A DNA stretch of 64,000 nt from Candidatus Altimarinota bacterium (GTDB lineage Bacteria; Patescibacteriota; Gracilibacteria; UBA4473), in the NCBI GenBank assembly GCA_023143095.1, contig JAGLIF010000002.1:1-64000 (forward strand), given 5' to 3'. The notes under the pieces are model-generated. The model saw only the letters and a program-made list of their open reading frames with translations. It was not told where the DNA came from and searched no databases. Below, piece after piece: positions 25,135-34,293 of the stretch. A program made the translations under genes and the position numbers. Position 1 is the stretch's first letter. Each line of letters opens with the position of its first letter.

Positions 25135-25980
25135 ATGAAGCTTTCTATTATTATTCCTACAATTGGACGAGAGACGCTTTTGGCGGTTTTGGATGGAATA
25201 GGAGCGTGTGAAGAGTTTGAAGCTATTAAACCAGAGATTTTGGTGGTTTTTGATGGAAAGGAGAATGAAGTGATTGTGAAAAAAATTCAGAATGATAAAA
25301 ATATAAAAATTTTGGAAACAGGAGAAAAAGTGTTTGCCAGTGGGGCGCGAAATTTGGGAATAGAAAAAGCGACTGGAGATATCATCGTCTTTATAGGAGA
25401 TGATACAGTACCAAAAAAAGATTGGCTGAAAAAAATTTATGATTTTCATATAAAATTTCCAGAGAAAGAGAGGGGACTTTTGGGGAAAATATCTTGGACA
25501 AAATCACTTGCCAAAGATTCATTTCATAAATTTTTGGAAACAGGGCCTCAGTTTAATTTTCCACAAATCAAAAAACATGGAGCAACTTGGCGACATTTCT
25601 ATACTTCCAATATTTCGGTGAAGAAATCTTTGTTTGGAGAAGTTCCAATGAAATTTTCTACTGAGTTTAAAGGATGGGGATTTGAAGATATTGAATTTGG
25701 GTATAGATTGAACAAAAGGGGATTGGTATTATCTTTTGATGAAAGTTGTGAAGTCTTGCATGATCATCCACAGAATTTTAAAGATTTGATTCGGCAAACG
25801 ATTCAAGCGAGAGAAAATGCAAAAATATTTGAAAAACTTCATCCAGAAATAAAAATTCTCCCGCAAGGAGGAAAGTTTGTTTTACTTCGATTCCTAATAT
25901 TTTTGAGTTGGTTTTTTGTTCCATACTCCAAAAAACTCTTTTGGTGGCGAGAATGGAAAAAAGCGTGGATAGGTTTTTAA
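25135..25980 (+). CDS. Family 2 glycosyltransferase
   Basis: I start at MKLSIIIPTIGRETLL (25135). Of 281 residues, the GT-A fold shows the nucleotide-sugar loop IIIPTIGRE, the DxD-like GDDTVPKKDW near residue 87, ASGARNLGIEKATGD, and the acceptor-side GWGFEDIEFGYRLNKRG typical of GT2/galactosyltransferase-like enzymes. A hydrophobic and basic C-terminal stretch (LLRFLIFLSWFFVPY) may associate with the membrane. It likely builds a surface glycan; donor and acceptor are unknown. It is alone among repeats. Confidence 0.87.
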   Translation: MKLSIIIPTIGRETLLAVLDGIGACEEFEAIKPEILVVFDGKENEVIVKKIQNDKNIKILETGEKVFASGARNLGIEKATGDIIVFIGDDTVPKKDWLKKIYDFHIKFPEKERGLLGKISWTKSLAKDSFHKFLETGPQFNFPQIKKHGATWRHFYTSNISVKKSLFGEVPMKFSTEFKGWGFEDIEFGYRLNKRGLVLSFDESCEVLHDHPQNFKDLIRQTIQARENAKIFEKLHPEIKILPQGGKFVLLRFLIFLSWFFVPYSKKLFWWREWKKAWIGF

Positions 25981-26070
25981 AAAAATACTGAAAAAATACG
26001 GTCTTTCTGAACGAATCTATTGTTGTTTTGAACTTGTTTCAGCATCTATGTTTCATAATAACAAAGAATG

Positions 26071-26162
26071 CAAAATATTGTAGATCCCGTTTCAAGAACG
26101 GGAAGACATTTTTTTATTGCGAGATTATTTATCAGTATTTTTTTAAGAAACGCTGATAAATG
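26071..26162. repeat. Repeat R3 copy followed by a degenerate R1 copy
   Basis: R3 (TAGATCCCGTTtcaagAACGGGAAGACA with an AAAATATTG lead) occupies 26071-26108. Immediately after it ATTTATCAG and CTGATAAAT form an inverted repeat around a T-rich loop (26121-26162), the end sequence of R1. The element lies between convergent GT2 and recR genes and may also terminate them. Confidence 0.7.
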
Positions 26163-26169
26163 TTGTAAA

Positions 26170-26799
26170 TTAATAGTCTCGTCGATCAAGGAGAGCGCGA
26201 CTCAGTGTTCCAGTATCCAAATAGTCCAGATCTCCACCTGTTGGGATGCCTCTGGCAAGTCGTGTAATTTTACCTTTGAAAATTTTATGAAGATTTTCAG
26301 TTATATAGAGTGCTGTAGCATCAGATTCGATATTACCAGACATGGCAAGGATGACTTCCTCAATTTCAGTGTTGTTTTGCAGTCGCTTAAAAAGGTGAGC
26401 AATACGCAAATCTTCTGGACCAACTTTTTGTAAAGGAGAAATAACACCATGCAAAACATGAAAAAGTCCCTTAAATTCAAGAGTTCGTTCTAAAGCAATT
26501 AAATCAGTTGGTGTTTCTATAACACAGATTGATTTTTTATCTCGTGAAGGTCTTTGGCAGATTTCACAAAGAGGCGCTTGCGTTTCTTCAGAATTGGTAA
26601 TTTCACAAAAATGATGACATAAAGAACATTCACCAATATTTTTTCTAAGATTTTTGAGAGATTCCGAAATTTTTTGGTCTAGTCCGCTTTCATTTCTAAG
26701 TAATGCAAAAATCAGTCGTTCTGCACTTCTATTGCCGATTCCAGGTAGATCGGAAAGGGACTGAATGGCTGTTTGTATACTCTGAGGCAATAAATTCAT
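26170..26799 (-). CDS. recR: Recombination protein RecR
   Basis: DNA-binding partner of RecF/RecO in gap repair. I start at MNLLPQSIQTAIQSL (26799), the usual RecR start, giving 209 residues. A helix-hairpin-helix (LSDLPGIGNRSAERLIFALL), a four-Cys zinc site (CSLCHHFC...CEIC) and a Toprim domain (ICVIETPTDLIALERT, AMSGNIESDATALYI) are present. The end ARGIPTGGDLDYLDTGTLSRAL is typical. It lies 22 bases downstream of hisS. Confidence 0.96.
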   Translation of the reverse strand: MNLLPQSIQTAIQSLSDLPGIGNRSAERLIFALLRNESGLDQKISESLKNLRKNIGECSLCHHFCEITNSEETQAPLCEICQRPSRDKKSICVIETPTDLIALERTLEFKGLFHVLHGVISPLQKVGPEDLRIAHLFKRLQNNTEIEEVILAMSGNIESDATALYITENLHKIFKGKITRLARGIPTGGDLDYLDTGTLSRALLDRRDY

Positions 26800-26821
26800 C
26801 AATTTTAATAAAAATCTTTCT

Positions 26822-28159
26822 CTATTGATGTCCCAAGAAATCCATGGTGTCATCTAGGACAATATCTTTGGAAATATCTAACTTTTTCGGAATACCCAAA
26901 AGTTTGTTCATATGATCTAAAATGTTAGGTTGTTGAATCCATTTTTGTTTACCGGTTTTCATATCACGAACGATGATTTGATTTTTCTTTATTTCCAAAT
27001 CTCCGATAAGAAGTGTGTAGGGAACATGAAATTTTTGTGCTCGTTTCAATTGTTCTTGCATGGAAGTTTTCCCCAAAACCCCTACAGCATGAAAACCATG
27101 TTCACGAAGTTTTACGAGAATAGGGAGTGCTTTTTTCTTCGCTACAGGACCAGTTGCGGCTAAAAATATTTGAAGATAGTCTTTATGAGGAATTTCAATG
27201 CCATGAAACTTCATCAAATGCATAAGCCGATCAATTCCTGCTGCAAATCCTACGGCTCCATGAGGGTTACCTCCCATCTTTTTAATTAAATTATCGTAGC
27301 GACCGCCAACTAATACTTTATTTGGTGTATTTTTCTCTCGAAATTCAAAGACTGTATTAGAGTAGTAATCAAGTGGTCTAACAAGTGAATAGTCAATTTG
27401 ATATTCAATGCCAAAACTATTTAAATATTCTAAAACTTCATCGAAGAATTTTTTAGACTCAGGACTCAAAAAATCAGTGATTTTGGGAGCCATTTGGATC
27501 AAAATTTCTTCATCTTCAGATCGCGGTTCTAGCAATTCTAAATACTTCTTTTGTTCCAGTTTTTCACGAGATTCTGGAGTAAGACTTCGTTCTTTTCCAG
27601 CATAAAAATTGGCCAAAGCTTCAAAAAATTGTTCTCGATCTTCAGGACTTCCAATAGTACTGATTTTTAGCTCACAGTCTTTTCGTATTTGAAGATCTGT
27701 CAAAATGCGGTGTCCCAAATAAATCATTTGAGCATCAATGGAAGGGTCTGATTCACCGAGTATTTCAGCACCTAGTTGCCAAAACTGTCTTCTAGTTCGT
27801 TGATCTGGTCGTTCAAATCGAAAACAAGGTTCAATATAATAAAGTTCAACAGGAAGTGCTTGTTGATCCATCTCATTTTGGATAAAAGCTCGAACAATAC
27901 CCGTTGTAATTTCGGGACGAAGTGAAAATATATGTTTTGTTCGATCAGAAAAAATATAAAGTTCTCGTTGTACTATTTCAGAATTTTCTCCTAAGCTTCT
28001 GGCGAAGGTTTCTTTTTCTTCAAAAATGGGAGGGGAAATTCTTCTAAATCCAGCTTGACGAAAACGATGTCGGACGACTTTTTTAATAAATGTAAAATAA
28101 TCATGGTCATCTGGCAGGAAATCAAAGGTTCCTGTTGGTGCTCGAAAATATTTAGGCAT
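26822..28159 (-). CDS. hisS: Histidine-tRNA ligase
   Basis: Class II synthetase. I start at MPKYFRAPTGTFDFLPDD (28159), where HisS homology begins, giving 445 residues. Motif 1/2 regions include LRPEITTGIVRAFI and the motif 2 arm FRFERPDQRTRRQFWQLGAE. The histidine-specific and motif 3 segments are LVGGRYDNL and AVGFAAGIDRLM. A C-terminal anticodon-binding domain follows (VKLREHGFHAVG). It is upstream of recR on the same strand. Confidence 0.95.
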   Translation of the reverse strand: MPKYFRAPTGTFDFLPDDHDYFTFIKKVVRHRFRQAGFRRISPPIFEEKETFARSLGENSEIVQRELYIFSDRTKHIFSLRPEITTGIVRAFIQNEMDQQALPVELYYIEPCFRFERPDQRTRRQFWQLGAEILGESDPSIDAQMIYLGHRILTDLQIRKDCELKISTIGSPEDREQFFEALANFYAGKERSLTPESREKLEQKKYLELLEPRSEDEEILIQMAPKITDFLSPESKKFFDEVLEYLNSFGIEYQIDYSLVRPLDYYSNTVFEFREKNTPNKVLVGGRYDNLIKKMGGNPHGAVGFAAGIDRLMHLMKFHGIEIPHKDYLQIFLAATGPVAKKKALPILVKLREHGFHAVGVLGKTSMQEQLKRAQKFHVPYTLLIGDLEIKKNQIIVRDMKTGKQKWIQQPNILDHMNKLLGIPKKLDISKDIVLDDTMDFLGHQ

Positions 28160-28317
28160 TGTGTGTACAATATTATTTTTTATATTCTGCAATCGTTTTA
28201 TCATAACCAGAAAAAGAAAACACGATTTTTCCAATTCTATTTTTAAAGAAAGAGAGAGGAGAATATTTTTATATCAAAATACTTAAATTTTAAATTTTTT
28301 CAAATATTTGTTTTTTA

Positions 28318-28719
28318 TCAGTGTTTTTTTAGATTTAAAATTCTTTCTGTTGCTAATACGCAATTGCCAGGATCAATGATTGTGAGAACTGGTGTTTTGG
28401 ATGGCATTTGAAGGGTTGAATTTATGTTGATCATGAAATCTAACTTGTCTGTAAATGGCGGACAGGCGAGTGTTACACAATTAGAATTGGCTGCTACAAA
28501 ACCACTTAAAGCGTTAGATCTTCCTGCAATAGTTATGAAAATAGTTTTTTCGTTTTTAAATTTTTCGATAATTTCTAAGACTCGTGAAGGTTCTTTATGT
28601 GCGGAGGCCGCAAAAAGTTCAACTGAAATCAATTTTTCTTTTAATGGTTTTACGATTTTATCTTCTGCAAAAGGGAAGTCAGCTTCTGATCCGCAAAGGA
28701 CAACAACATCGATTTTCAT
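28318..28719 (-). CDS. purE: PurE-type AIR carboxylase, class II-like
   Basis: Purine-pathway enzyme acting at the AIR to CAIR step. The 133 residues show the phosphate-binding LCGSEADFPFAED and the SAHKEPSRVLEII segment. Where class I PurE has a Gly/His-rich AGGAAHLPG loop, this protein has AGRSNALSGFVAAN followed by ACPP. That is the signature of class II enzymes (animal PAICS, Treponema), which use CO2 directly and need no PurK. No other pur gene is nearby, and the shortness means it is a minimal domain. The class assignment is from remembered motifs. Confidence 0.8.
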   Translation of the reverse strand: MKIDVVVLCGSEADFPFAEDKIVKPLKEKLISVELFAASAHKEPSRVLEIIEKFKNEKTIFITIAGRSNALSGFVAANSNCVTLACPPFTDKLDFMININSTLQMPSKTPVLTIIDPGNCVLATERILNLKKH

Positions 28720-28844
28720 AGTATTGGGATTTAAAAATTATTTTGTAGACTTTTTCTAATTGAAATATTAATAAAAAAATATCATGAAAATTTTACAAAA
28801 AAATGATTCTGATGTAAAAAGATTATGATTTAACTTTAATAAAA

Positions 28845-29309
28845 ATGAAAGGTCTTCTTAAATTCTTGTTTGCAGCTACTTTCGGTGCGCTTTATGGTTT
28901 ACTTTTTGCACAAAAATCGGGAAAAAAATTGCGTTCAGACTTGAGAAAGTCAGAAAACCCGTTTAAAATTCTTCTTGAAGAAGGTAAAAAAATGGAAAAA
29001 GAATCCAGAGAAGTCTTTATGGATTGGGCTGATAATTGTGATGAATTACAACAATTGCTTATTACGGGGAAAACACAATTCAATAATTTTGTGGATCAGG
29101 CAAAACATTTGAGTGAAGAGGGAAAAGGAAAAGCACAAAAAAAATTGGAAGAACTTTCGGAAAATGTTAAAAGTGCGATTAGTGAATTAAGAAAAACATC
29201 TATTGGAAAAGTGGAAAGTGTAAAGAAAGATACAAAAGAAAAAGGTGCTAAATTTAAAAATGAGCTAAAAAAAGAGGTAAAGACTATTGCTAAAAAAATG
29301 GATAAATGA
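28845..29309 (+). CDS. YtxH-like protein with N-terminal membrane anchor
   Basis: The 154 residues start with a single hydrophobic segment (LLKFLFAATFGALYGLLFA) followed by QKSGKKLRSDLRK, the hallmark of the YtxH family. A long Lys/Glu-rich helical, probably coiled-coil tail follows. It is likely an envelope or stress-related structural protein. Stop is TGA, and the next gene starts 26 bases later in another frame. Confidence 0.8.
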   Translation: MKGLLKFLFAATFGALYGLLFAQKSGKKLRSDLRKSENPFKILLEEGKKMEKESREVFMDWADNCDELQQLLITGKTQFNNFVDQAKHLSEEGKGKAQKKLEELSENVKSAISELRKTSIGKVESVKKDTKEKGAKFKNELKKEVKTIAKKMDK

Positions 29310-29334
29310 AATGTAAACAAAAAATCAATAGAAT

Positions 29335-30657
29335 ATGTCAATAAAAGCATTTGAAGAATATCTTGAACGACGAGGAGCGAAGTATTTTGTGACATTTCTC
29401 ATGTTTTGTTACTTTTTGGGAATTATTATTTTTAATGTTTACCTAAGAAGTTTAGGTATCTATGATTTTGAATTTTTACAGTTGAGGTATATGTTTTCAG
29501 GAGCAATATTTGTAGGATTTACTGCTGCCTTTTGGGGAGTGTTTATGGCTATTCGTATTTTTTTTGGAATAAAACAAAAAGTGGAAAAAGAGGAGGAAAA
29601 AAAGATTTCAAAGCGTTATGAACTATTGTTTTTAGTATTTACTATTTTTTGGTTGCCGATTTACGCGCTTTATATTTTTCCTATTATTCCCGCAAATTTT
29701 GGAGGGGCAAAACCAATACTTGCTCGATTTGTTGGGAACTATGAGTCCATTGAAGACATTAATGAAATTATAGAATTTGAAACAGGAGCCGAAAATTTGC
29801 CGCTTCAATCTTTGGGGAAAGATTCTAAATTGGCAGTGGGAGCTAATGTAAAAATATTGGACAGAAATGCTAATAGGATTTGGATTATTTTAACCAAAGA
29901 TTTGTATTGGCGTTCGAAGTCAAATTTGGCTAAAAACTTACTGGATTCGGGGGAAGATATTGAGAGATTGAAAATAGAAGATTCCTTTAAAGAGAAACCA
30001 CTTTTTGTGGAAGCTAAAGCTATAAAAAGCATCTCTTTTTCTCTTTATACCCCATCGGATATTTTTACGAATGAAGATTTGGCTGTTGCTGCAGAAGTAT
30101 TGGCGACTAGTACTTCAGATGAAACTAGAACTAAATCTTCTGAAATTATTAAAAAGGCGATTGAAATAGAAGTTCCAGGAAAATCAGAAGAAATTTTTGC
30201 AGCAGTAGAAAAATTGGCAACACCAACAAGTTCAAAACTTGTTCAGGCGGAACAGCTAAGTCAAATAAAAAAGATTTTGGAAACCAATTTAAATGTTGAG
30301 TTTTTAGAATTCCGAGCAGATGTTTTTGGGGAAAGCTTGCGGTTGATGGACATAGAAAAATTTAAGGGAATACAAAGAGATAAAAGAATGGAATTAGCGG
30401 AGAAGATTCAAAAAACATTAGAAACAGCTTTTGGACTAGTTTTACCAGTTTCAAATTTTTTAATTGTTGAACAAAAAGAACCTGATTTTCTTCGAAAAAT
30501 TTTACAAATATGTCAAGGAACCAAAAACCCAGAAGAAGTAATGGAGCGGATTTTAGCACAAACTAAAGAAGGTTTAGGTGGAGAAGGATTTTCTGGTAGT
30601 GGAAGTGTACAAGAGTTGGAAGAACCAAAAACTTCCGAGATAAAAACTAATGAGTAG
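29335..30657 (+). CDS. Unrecognised membrane protein with a large soluble domain
   Basis: Of 440 residues, three hydrophobic segments lie in the N-terminal third: residues 16-38 (FVTFLMFCYFLGIIIFNVYL), 50-77 (MFSGAIFVGFTAAFWGVFMA) and 98-122 (LLFLVFTIFWLPIYALYIFP). The remaining 300 residues are soluble and mixed alpha/beta with two repeated-looking stretches, DLAVAAEVLATSTSD and AVEKLATPTSSK. The C-terminus is Gly/Ser/Glu-rich and probably disordered. It shares direction with the YtxH-like gene, 25 bases downstream. No family recognised. Confidence 0.7.
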   Translation: MSIKAFEEYLERRGAKYFVTFLMFCYFLGIIIFNVYLRSLGIYDFEFLQLRYMFSGAIFVGFTAAFWGVFMAIRIFFGIKQKVEKEEEKKISKRYELLFLVFTIFWLPIYALYIFPIIPANFGGAKPILARFVGNYESIEDINEIIEFETGAENLPLQSLGKDSKLAVGANVKILDRNANRIWIILTKDLYWRSKSNLAKNLLDSGEDIERLKIEDSFKEKPLFVEAKAIKSISFSLYTPSDIFTNEDLAVAAEVLATSTSDETRTKSSEIIKKAIEIEVPGKSEEIFAAVEKLATPTSSKLVQAEQLSQIKKILETNLNVEFLEFRADVFGESLRLMDIEKFKGIQRDKRMELAEKIQKTLETAFGLVLPVSNFLIVEQKEPDFLRKILQICQGTKNPEEVMERILAQTKEGLGGEGFSGSGSVQELEEPKTSEIKTNE

Positions 30658-30676
30658 TTGGATAAATTACTCCATC

Positions 30677-32758
30677 TTAGCATAAAATTTTAAAATCTAC
30701 TAAAATAGCACGATCCTTTGTGATAATTAGTGGATTACCATCGATAGCAGATATTTCTGGAAAATCTAAAACAAGTTTTTGAATTTTTTCCATAGTTTCT
30801 ATCAAAGGTTTATAAGCAAATGTTTGTCCGCGGATACCGAGTAAGATTTTTCCAATATTTGTTTCTTGAATCATTTTTTTAAAATAGTCTTTCTTTTTTG
30901 GAAGAAGAGTTAAGGTTGTATCTGCAAAAATTTCTGTAAAGATACCGCCTTGTCCAAAAAGTAAAATTTTTCCAAAGTTGGGATCTGTTTTAACACCTAA
31001 AATAATTTCTAAACCATTGGCAATTTGTTCTTGAATCTGAATTTGAGCATTTAGTACACCAGAAATTTCAATAGAATATTTTAAATTTTTCCATGCTGAT
31101 AAAAATTTTTCTTTTGTATCAATATTGAGGAAAACTCCTTTGATATCTGTTTTATGAAGAAAATCAGGAGAAGATATCTTGAGTACTACTTTTTGAGGAA
31201 AAATACTATTAGCAAAAATTATTGCCTTTTTTATGTCTTTTGGATCAAAGTTTTGTGATGCAGGTGCATCAAAACCATAATGATTGATTATGAACTCAAC
31301 CTCTTTTTGTGGAAGAGATTTGAGTTTCTTTTGTTGAGCGGATTTAAAGAATTCTTCGATTTTTGTAGAACGAATTGTTTTTTCAGGATTTTTAAATTCT
31401 TGTATATTTTGTTTTCGATTAGCAAGAAGACCTAAAACTTTTGTGGCATCAACAGGAAAATCAAAGGAGGGGATTTTTTTTGATTTTAATATTTCTTTTC
31501 CAGAAAAAACCTTTTGTCCGCCAATGAAACTAGCTGTGATATTTTTATTTGATGATTTAGAATATTGAGCAATGATTTCAGCTGTTCGTTTTATTTCAGT
31601 GGTTCTTTGTGGAGTGAGTAAAACTAAAATTTGGTCGATATTTTTATCTGCACAAAGAATTTCTAAACTTTTTTCATAGCGATCTGCTTTAGCATCACCA
31701 ATTATATCAATGGGGTTTTTGATATTGGCTTCTTTTGGAAGATGCTTTCTTAATAATTTTTGAGTTTTTTTCTCTAGTTCAACGAGGTTGAGATGGTTTT
31801 CTTCGCTTAGATCAGAAGTAAGCACTCCTACGCCGCCAGCGTTGGTTAAAAGTGCCAGATTTTTTCCGAAGTTTTTATTTTTTTGGTAAGTAAGGATTTC
31901 CAGTAAACTGAACATTTCTCTCATGGAAAAAACCTGCAAGATTCCTGCATTTTTGTAAGCTTTTTCTAGAATTTTAAAATTAGGGGCAAGGCTTCCAGTG
32001 TGGCTAGAACTTGCAATCTTTGCCTTTTCTGATTTACCTGGTTCTAAAATAATAACTGGTTTATGTGGGGAAATCTTTTTGAGTAGTTCCAAAAATTTCG
32101 TTCCATTTTTGAGAGATTCAAGATAAAAGGCAAAAATTTCAACAGTTTTATTTTTCGCTAGGGTTTCAATTATTTCAATTTCAGAGATACCAGATTTATT
32201 GCCAAGTGAAATAAAATGAGAAAAACCAATATTTTTTTTTGCAGCCCAGTCTAAAATAGCTGTGCAAATAGCTCCAGATTGGCTCACAAAGCATATGTTT
32301 CCTTTTTTGGGATACCCATCAGAAAAGCTGGCATTGAGGTTTGCATATGGAAAAATTGTTCCTAGACAGTTTGGTCCAAGAAGGTTTATGTTGTGTGTTT
32401 CACATTTTTCTTTTATTTCTGTTTCTAGTGTTATATTTCCGATTTCAGAAAAACCAGCAGAGATAATGATAATATTTTTTGTTTTATTGAGGATGCAGTC
32501 ATCGATGATTTCAGTAGTAAATCTAGAAGGAACTACTACAACGACCAGATCAAAAGGAGATATTTTATCTGTAATACGAGCAATACAATCTCTCTCGTAG
32601 AGTTGTTCGCCTGAATGTTTTGGATTTACTGCGATTAGGTTGCCTTTGAAATTTGCATCTAATATATTTTGAAAAACAACGCTTCCGAGTTTTTCTGCAT
32701 TTTCAGAAACACCAACCACCGCTAACGATTTTGGGTGAAAAAACTCTTTTAATGCCAT
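30677..32758 (-). CDS. ADP-forming acyl-CoA (acetyl-CoA) synthetase, fused alpha-beta
   Basis: Converts acyl-CoA, ADP and Pi to the acid, CoA and ATP, giving substrate-level ATP during fermentation. Residues 1 to about 450 are the CoA-binding and ligase parts: PKSLAVVGVSENAEKLG, SQSGAICTAILDWA, the phospho-His segment SSHTGSLAP. Residues about 470-693 are the ATP-grasp beta part (VVLKISSPDFLHKTDIKGV, GILLGIRGQ-like region). The protein has 693 residues. It is convergent with the 29335 gene and lies upstream of nothing on its strand. Confidence 0.9.
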   Translation of the reverse strand: MALKEFFHPKSLAVVGVSENAEKLGSVVFQNILDANFKGNLIAVNPKHSGEQLYERDCIARITDKISPFDLVVVVVPSRFTTEIIDDCILNKTKNIIIISAGFSEIGNITLETEIKEKCETHNINLLGPNCLGTIFPYANLNASFSDGYPKKGNICFVSQSGAICTAILDWAAKKNIGFSHFISLGNKSGISEIEIIETLAKNKTVEIFAFYLESLKNGTKFLELLKKISPHKPVIILEPGKSEKAKIASSSHTGSLAPNFKILEKAYKNAGILQVFSMREMFSLLEILTYQKNKNFGKNLALLTNAGGVGVLTSDLSEENHLNLVELEKKTQKLLRKHLPKEANIKNPIDIIGDAKADRYEKSLEILCADKNIDQILVLLTPQRTTEIKRTAEIIAQYSKSSNKNITASFIGGQKVFSGKEILKSKKIPSFDFPVDATKVLGLLANRKQNIQEFKNPEKTIRSTKIEEFFKSAQQKKLKSLPQKEVEFIINHYGFDAPASQNFDPKDIKKAIIFANSIFPQKVVLKISSPDFLHKTDIKGVFLNIDTKEKFLSAWKNLKYSIEISGVLNAQIQIQEQIANGLEIILGVKTDPNFGKILLFGQGGIFTEIFADTTLTLLPKKKDYFKKMIQETNIGKILLGIRGQTFAYKPLIETMEKIQKLVLDFPEISAIDGNPLIITKDRAILVDFKILC

Positions 32759-32797
32759 TCGATTTTATTTTTATATTCTGTTTATTATACTCTTTTT

Positions 32798-33508
32798 TTA
32801 GCTTTTTCCCAAATACAATTCGCAGATTTTTGGGTTTAGCAAGAGTTCAGAAGCTTTGTCTTCAAGTGCGTTTTCTCCTAGCTCTAAAACATATCCACGA
32901 TTAGAGATTTCTAACGCCTTTATGGCGTTTTGTTCAACGATTAGGATGGAAGTACCAGAATCTCGAATTTTTTGAATTTTTTCAAACACTTCTTCAGCGA
33001 TTTTAGGAGAGAGTCCAATAGATGGTTCATCGAGTAGTAAAACTTCAGGACTGAGCATTAATGCCATAGAAATTGCTACCATCTGTCGTTCTCCCCCAGA
33101 AAGAATACCAGATGATTTTTGACGAAATTTTTTAAGGATAGGAAAAAAGTTAAAAACTTCTTCTTTTCTTAGTGCAATTTCAGTTTTATTTTGAAGGACA
33201 AAAGCTCCCATTTCTAGATTTTCTTCCACGGTTAGATCTGGAAAAATATTTCGACCTTGCATAACTAAGGCGATGCCAGATCGAATGATTTGATCTGTTT
33301 TAAGTCCAGAAATCTTTCGAGCTCCATGATAAATTTCACCTTTTCGAAGATTAGTGAGTCCAAAAATAGAGAGGAGAATGGTTGATTTTCCTGCTCCATT
33401 GGGACCGATAATTGTTACGATTTCGTTTTCAAGGAGCGTAAGATTTATATTTTTTATAATATCAGGACCTTGTTTATATCCAGCAGTGAGGTTTTTTATT
33501 TCAAGCAT
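32798..33508 (-). CDS. livF: Branched-chain amino acid ABC transporter ATPase
   Basis: Second ATPase of a high-affinity branched-chain amino acid importer. The 236 residues contain Walker A GPNGAGKSTILLSIF, signature LSGGERQMVAI, Walker B VLLLDEPSIGLSP and H-loop region SILIVEQNA. It is the last gene of livK-livH-livM-livG-livF; a repeat R1 end lies in the 35-base gap after livG. Confidence 0.93.
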   Translation of the reverse strand: MLEIKNLTAGYKQGPDIIKNINLTLLENEIVTIIGPNGAGKSTILLSIFGLTNLRKGEIYHGARKISGLKTDQIIRSGIALVMQGRNIFPDLTVEENLEMGAFVLQNKTEIALRKEEVFNFFPILKKFRQKSSGILSGGERQMVAISMALMLSPEVLLLDEPSIGLSPKIAEEVFEKIQKIRDSGTSILIVEQNAIKALEISNRGYVLELGENALEDKASELLLNPKICELYLGKS

Positions 33509-33516
33509 TTTTTTTA

Positions 33517-33540
33517 GAGTTTATTTATCAGAGGCTCCTT
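33517..33540 (-). repeat. Repeat R1 end between livG and livF
   Basis: Minus-strand GGAGCCTCTGATAAATAAAC followed by TC, almost identical to the right end of the complete R1 element at 41802-41874. Only one end is present. It begins 3 bases after the livG stop and ends 8 bases before the livF start, so it is transcribed. Confidence 0.8.
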
Positions 33541-33543
33541 TAA

Positions 33544-34293
33544 TTATTTATTATTTTTTCCCAAATAAGCTTCTAGTACTTTCTGGTTTTTTTGAACTGC
33601 TTGAGGTGTATCTTGAAGCAAGACTTTCCCATTTTCCATAACAATAATTTCATCACACATCTTCATGATAAAGTTCATATTGTGTTCAATAATTAGAATA
33701 GTTTTTCCATTAGATTTAAGTTCAAGAAGGAGTTTTTCAATTTCCAGTAGTCTTGTTGGATTGATTCCAGAAGCGGGCTCGTCAAGCAAAATAAAATCTG
33801 CTCCAGTCAATTTTTTTTGTAATATTTCTATGATTCTTGATTGACCGTAACTCAAATCTTCTGCTTTTTCATCTATTAGTTTTTCTAGGTCGAATTTTTG
33901 AAGAGAGATTTCGATTTCTTCATTTTTTTTCGCTTCATTTATAGGGAAAAAACTAGTCCACCAACCATCATAATTTTTTGAAAGAGCTAAGAGTAAATTT
34001 TCTCGAATGGTTAAATTTGGGAACAGTCGAATTTGTTGAAATGTTCGTATGATTCCTTTTCGAACCAAGATATAAGCGGGAAGTTTTTTTAGGTTTTCAT
34101 TTTGAAATAATATGTCTCCTTTGTCTCTTGGTAGAAAGTGAGAAATAAGGTTAAATGCGGTGGTTTTCCCTGCTCCGTTTGGACCGATGAGTCCTGTGAT
34201 ACTATTTTTTTTGACAGAAAAACATAAGTTATCGACGGCATGAAGACCGCCAAAATATTTACAAAGATTTTTTATTTGAAAGTACTGTATCAT
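33544..34293 (-). CDS. livG: Branched-chain amino acid ABC transporter ATPase
   Basis: First ATPase of the Liv system. The 249 residues have Walker A GPNGAGKTTAFNLIS, signature LSYGQSRIIEI, Walker B FILLDEPASGINP and LIIEHNMNFIM. The ATG overlaps the livM TGA (ATGA), a classic coupling arrangement and good evidence that TGA ends livM. Confidence 0.94.
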   Translation of the reverse strand: MIQYFQIKNLCKYFGGLHAVDNLCFSVKKNSITGLIGPNGAGKTTAFNLISHFLPRDKGDILFQNENLKKLPAYILVRKGIIRTFQQIRLFPNLTIRENLLLALSKNYDGWWTSFFPINEAKKNEEIEISLQKFDLEKLIDEKAEDLSYGQSRIIEILQKKLTGADFILLDEPASGINPTRLLEIEKLLLELKSNGKTILIIEHNMNFIMKMCDEIIVMENGKVLLQDTPQAVQKNQKVLEAYLGKNNK

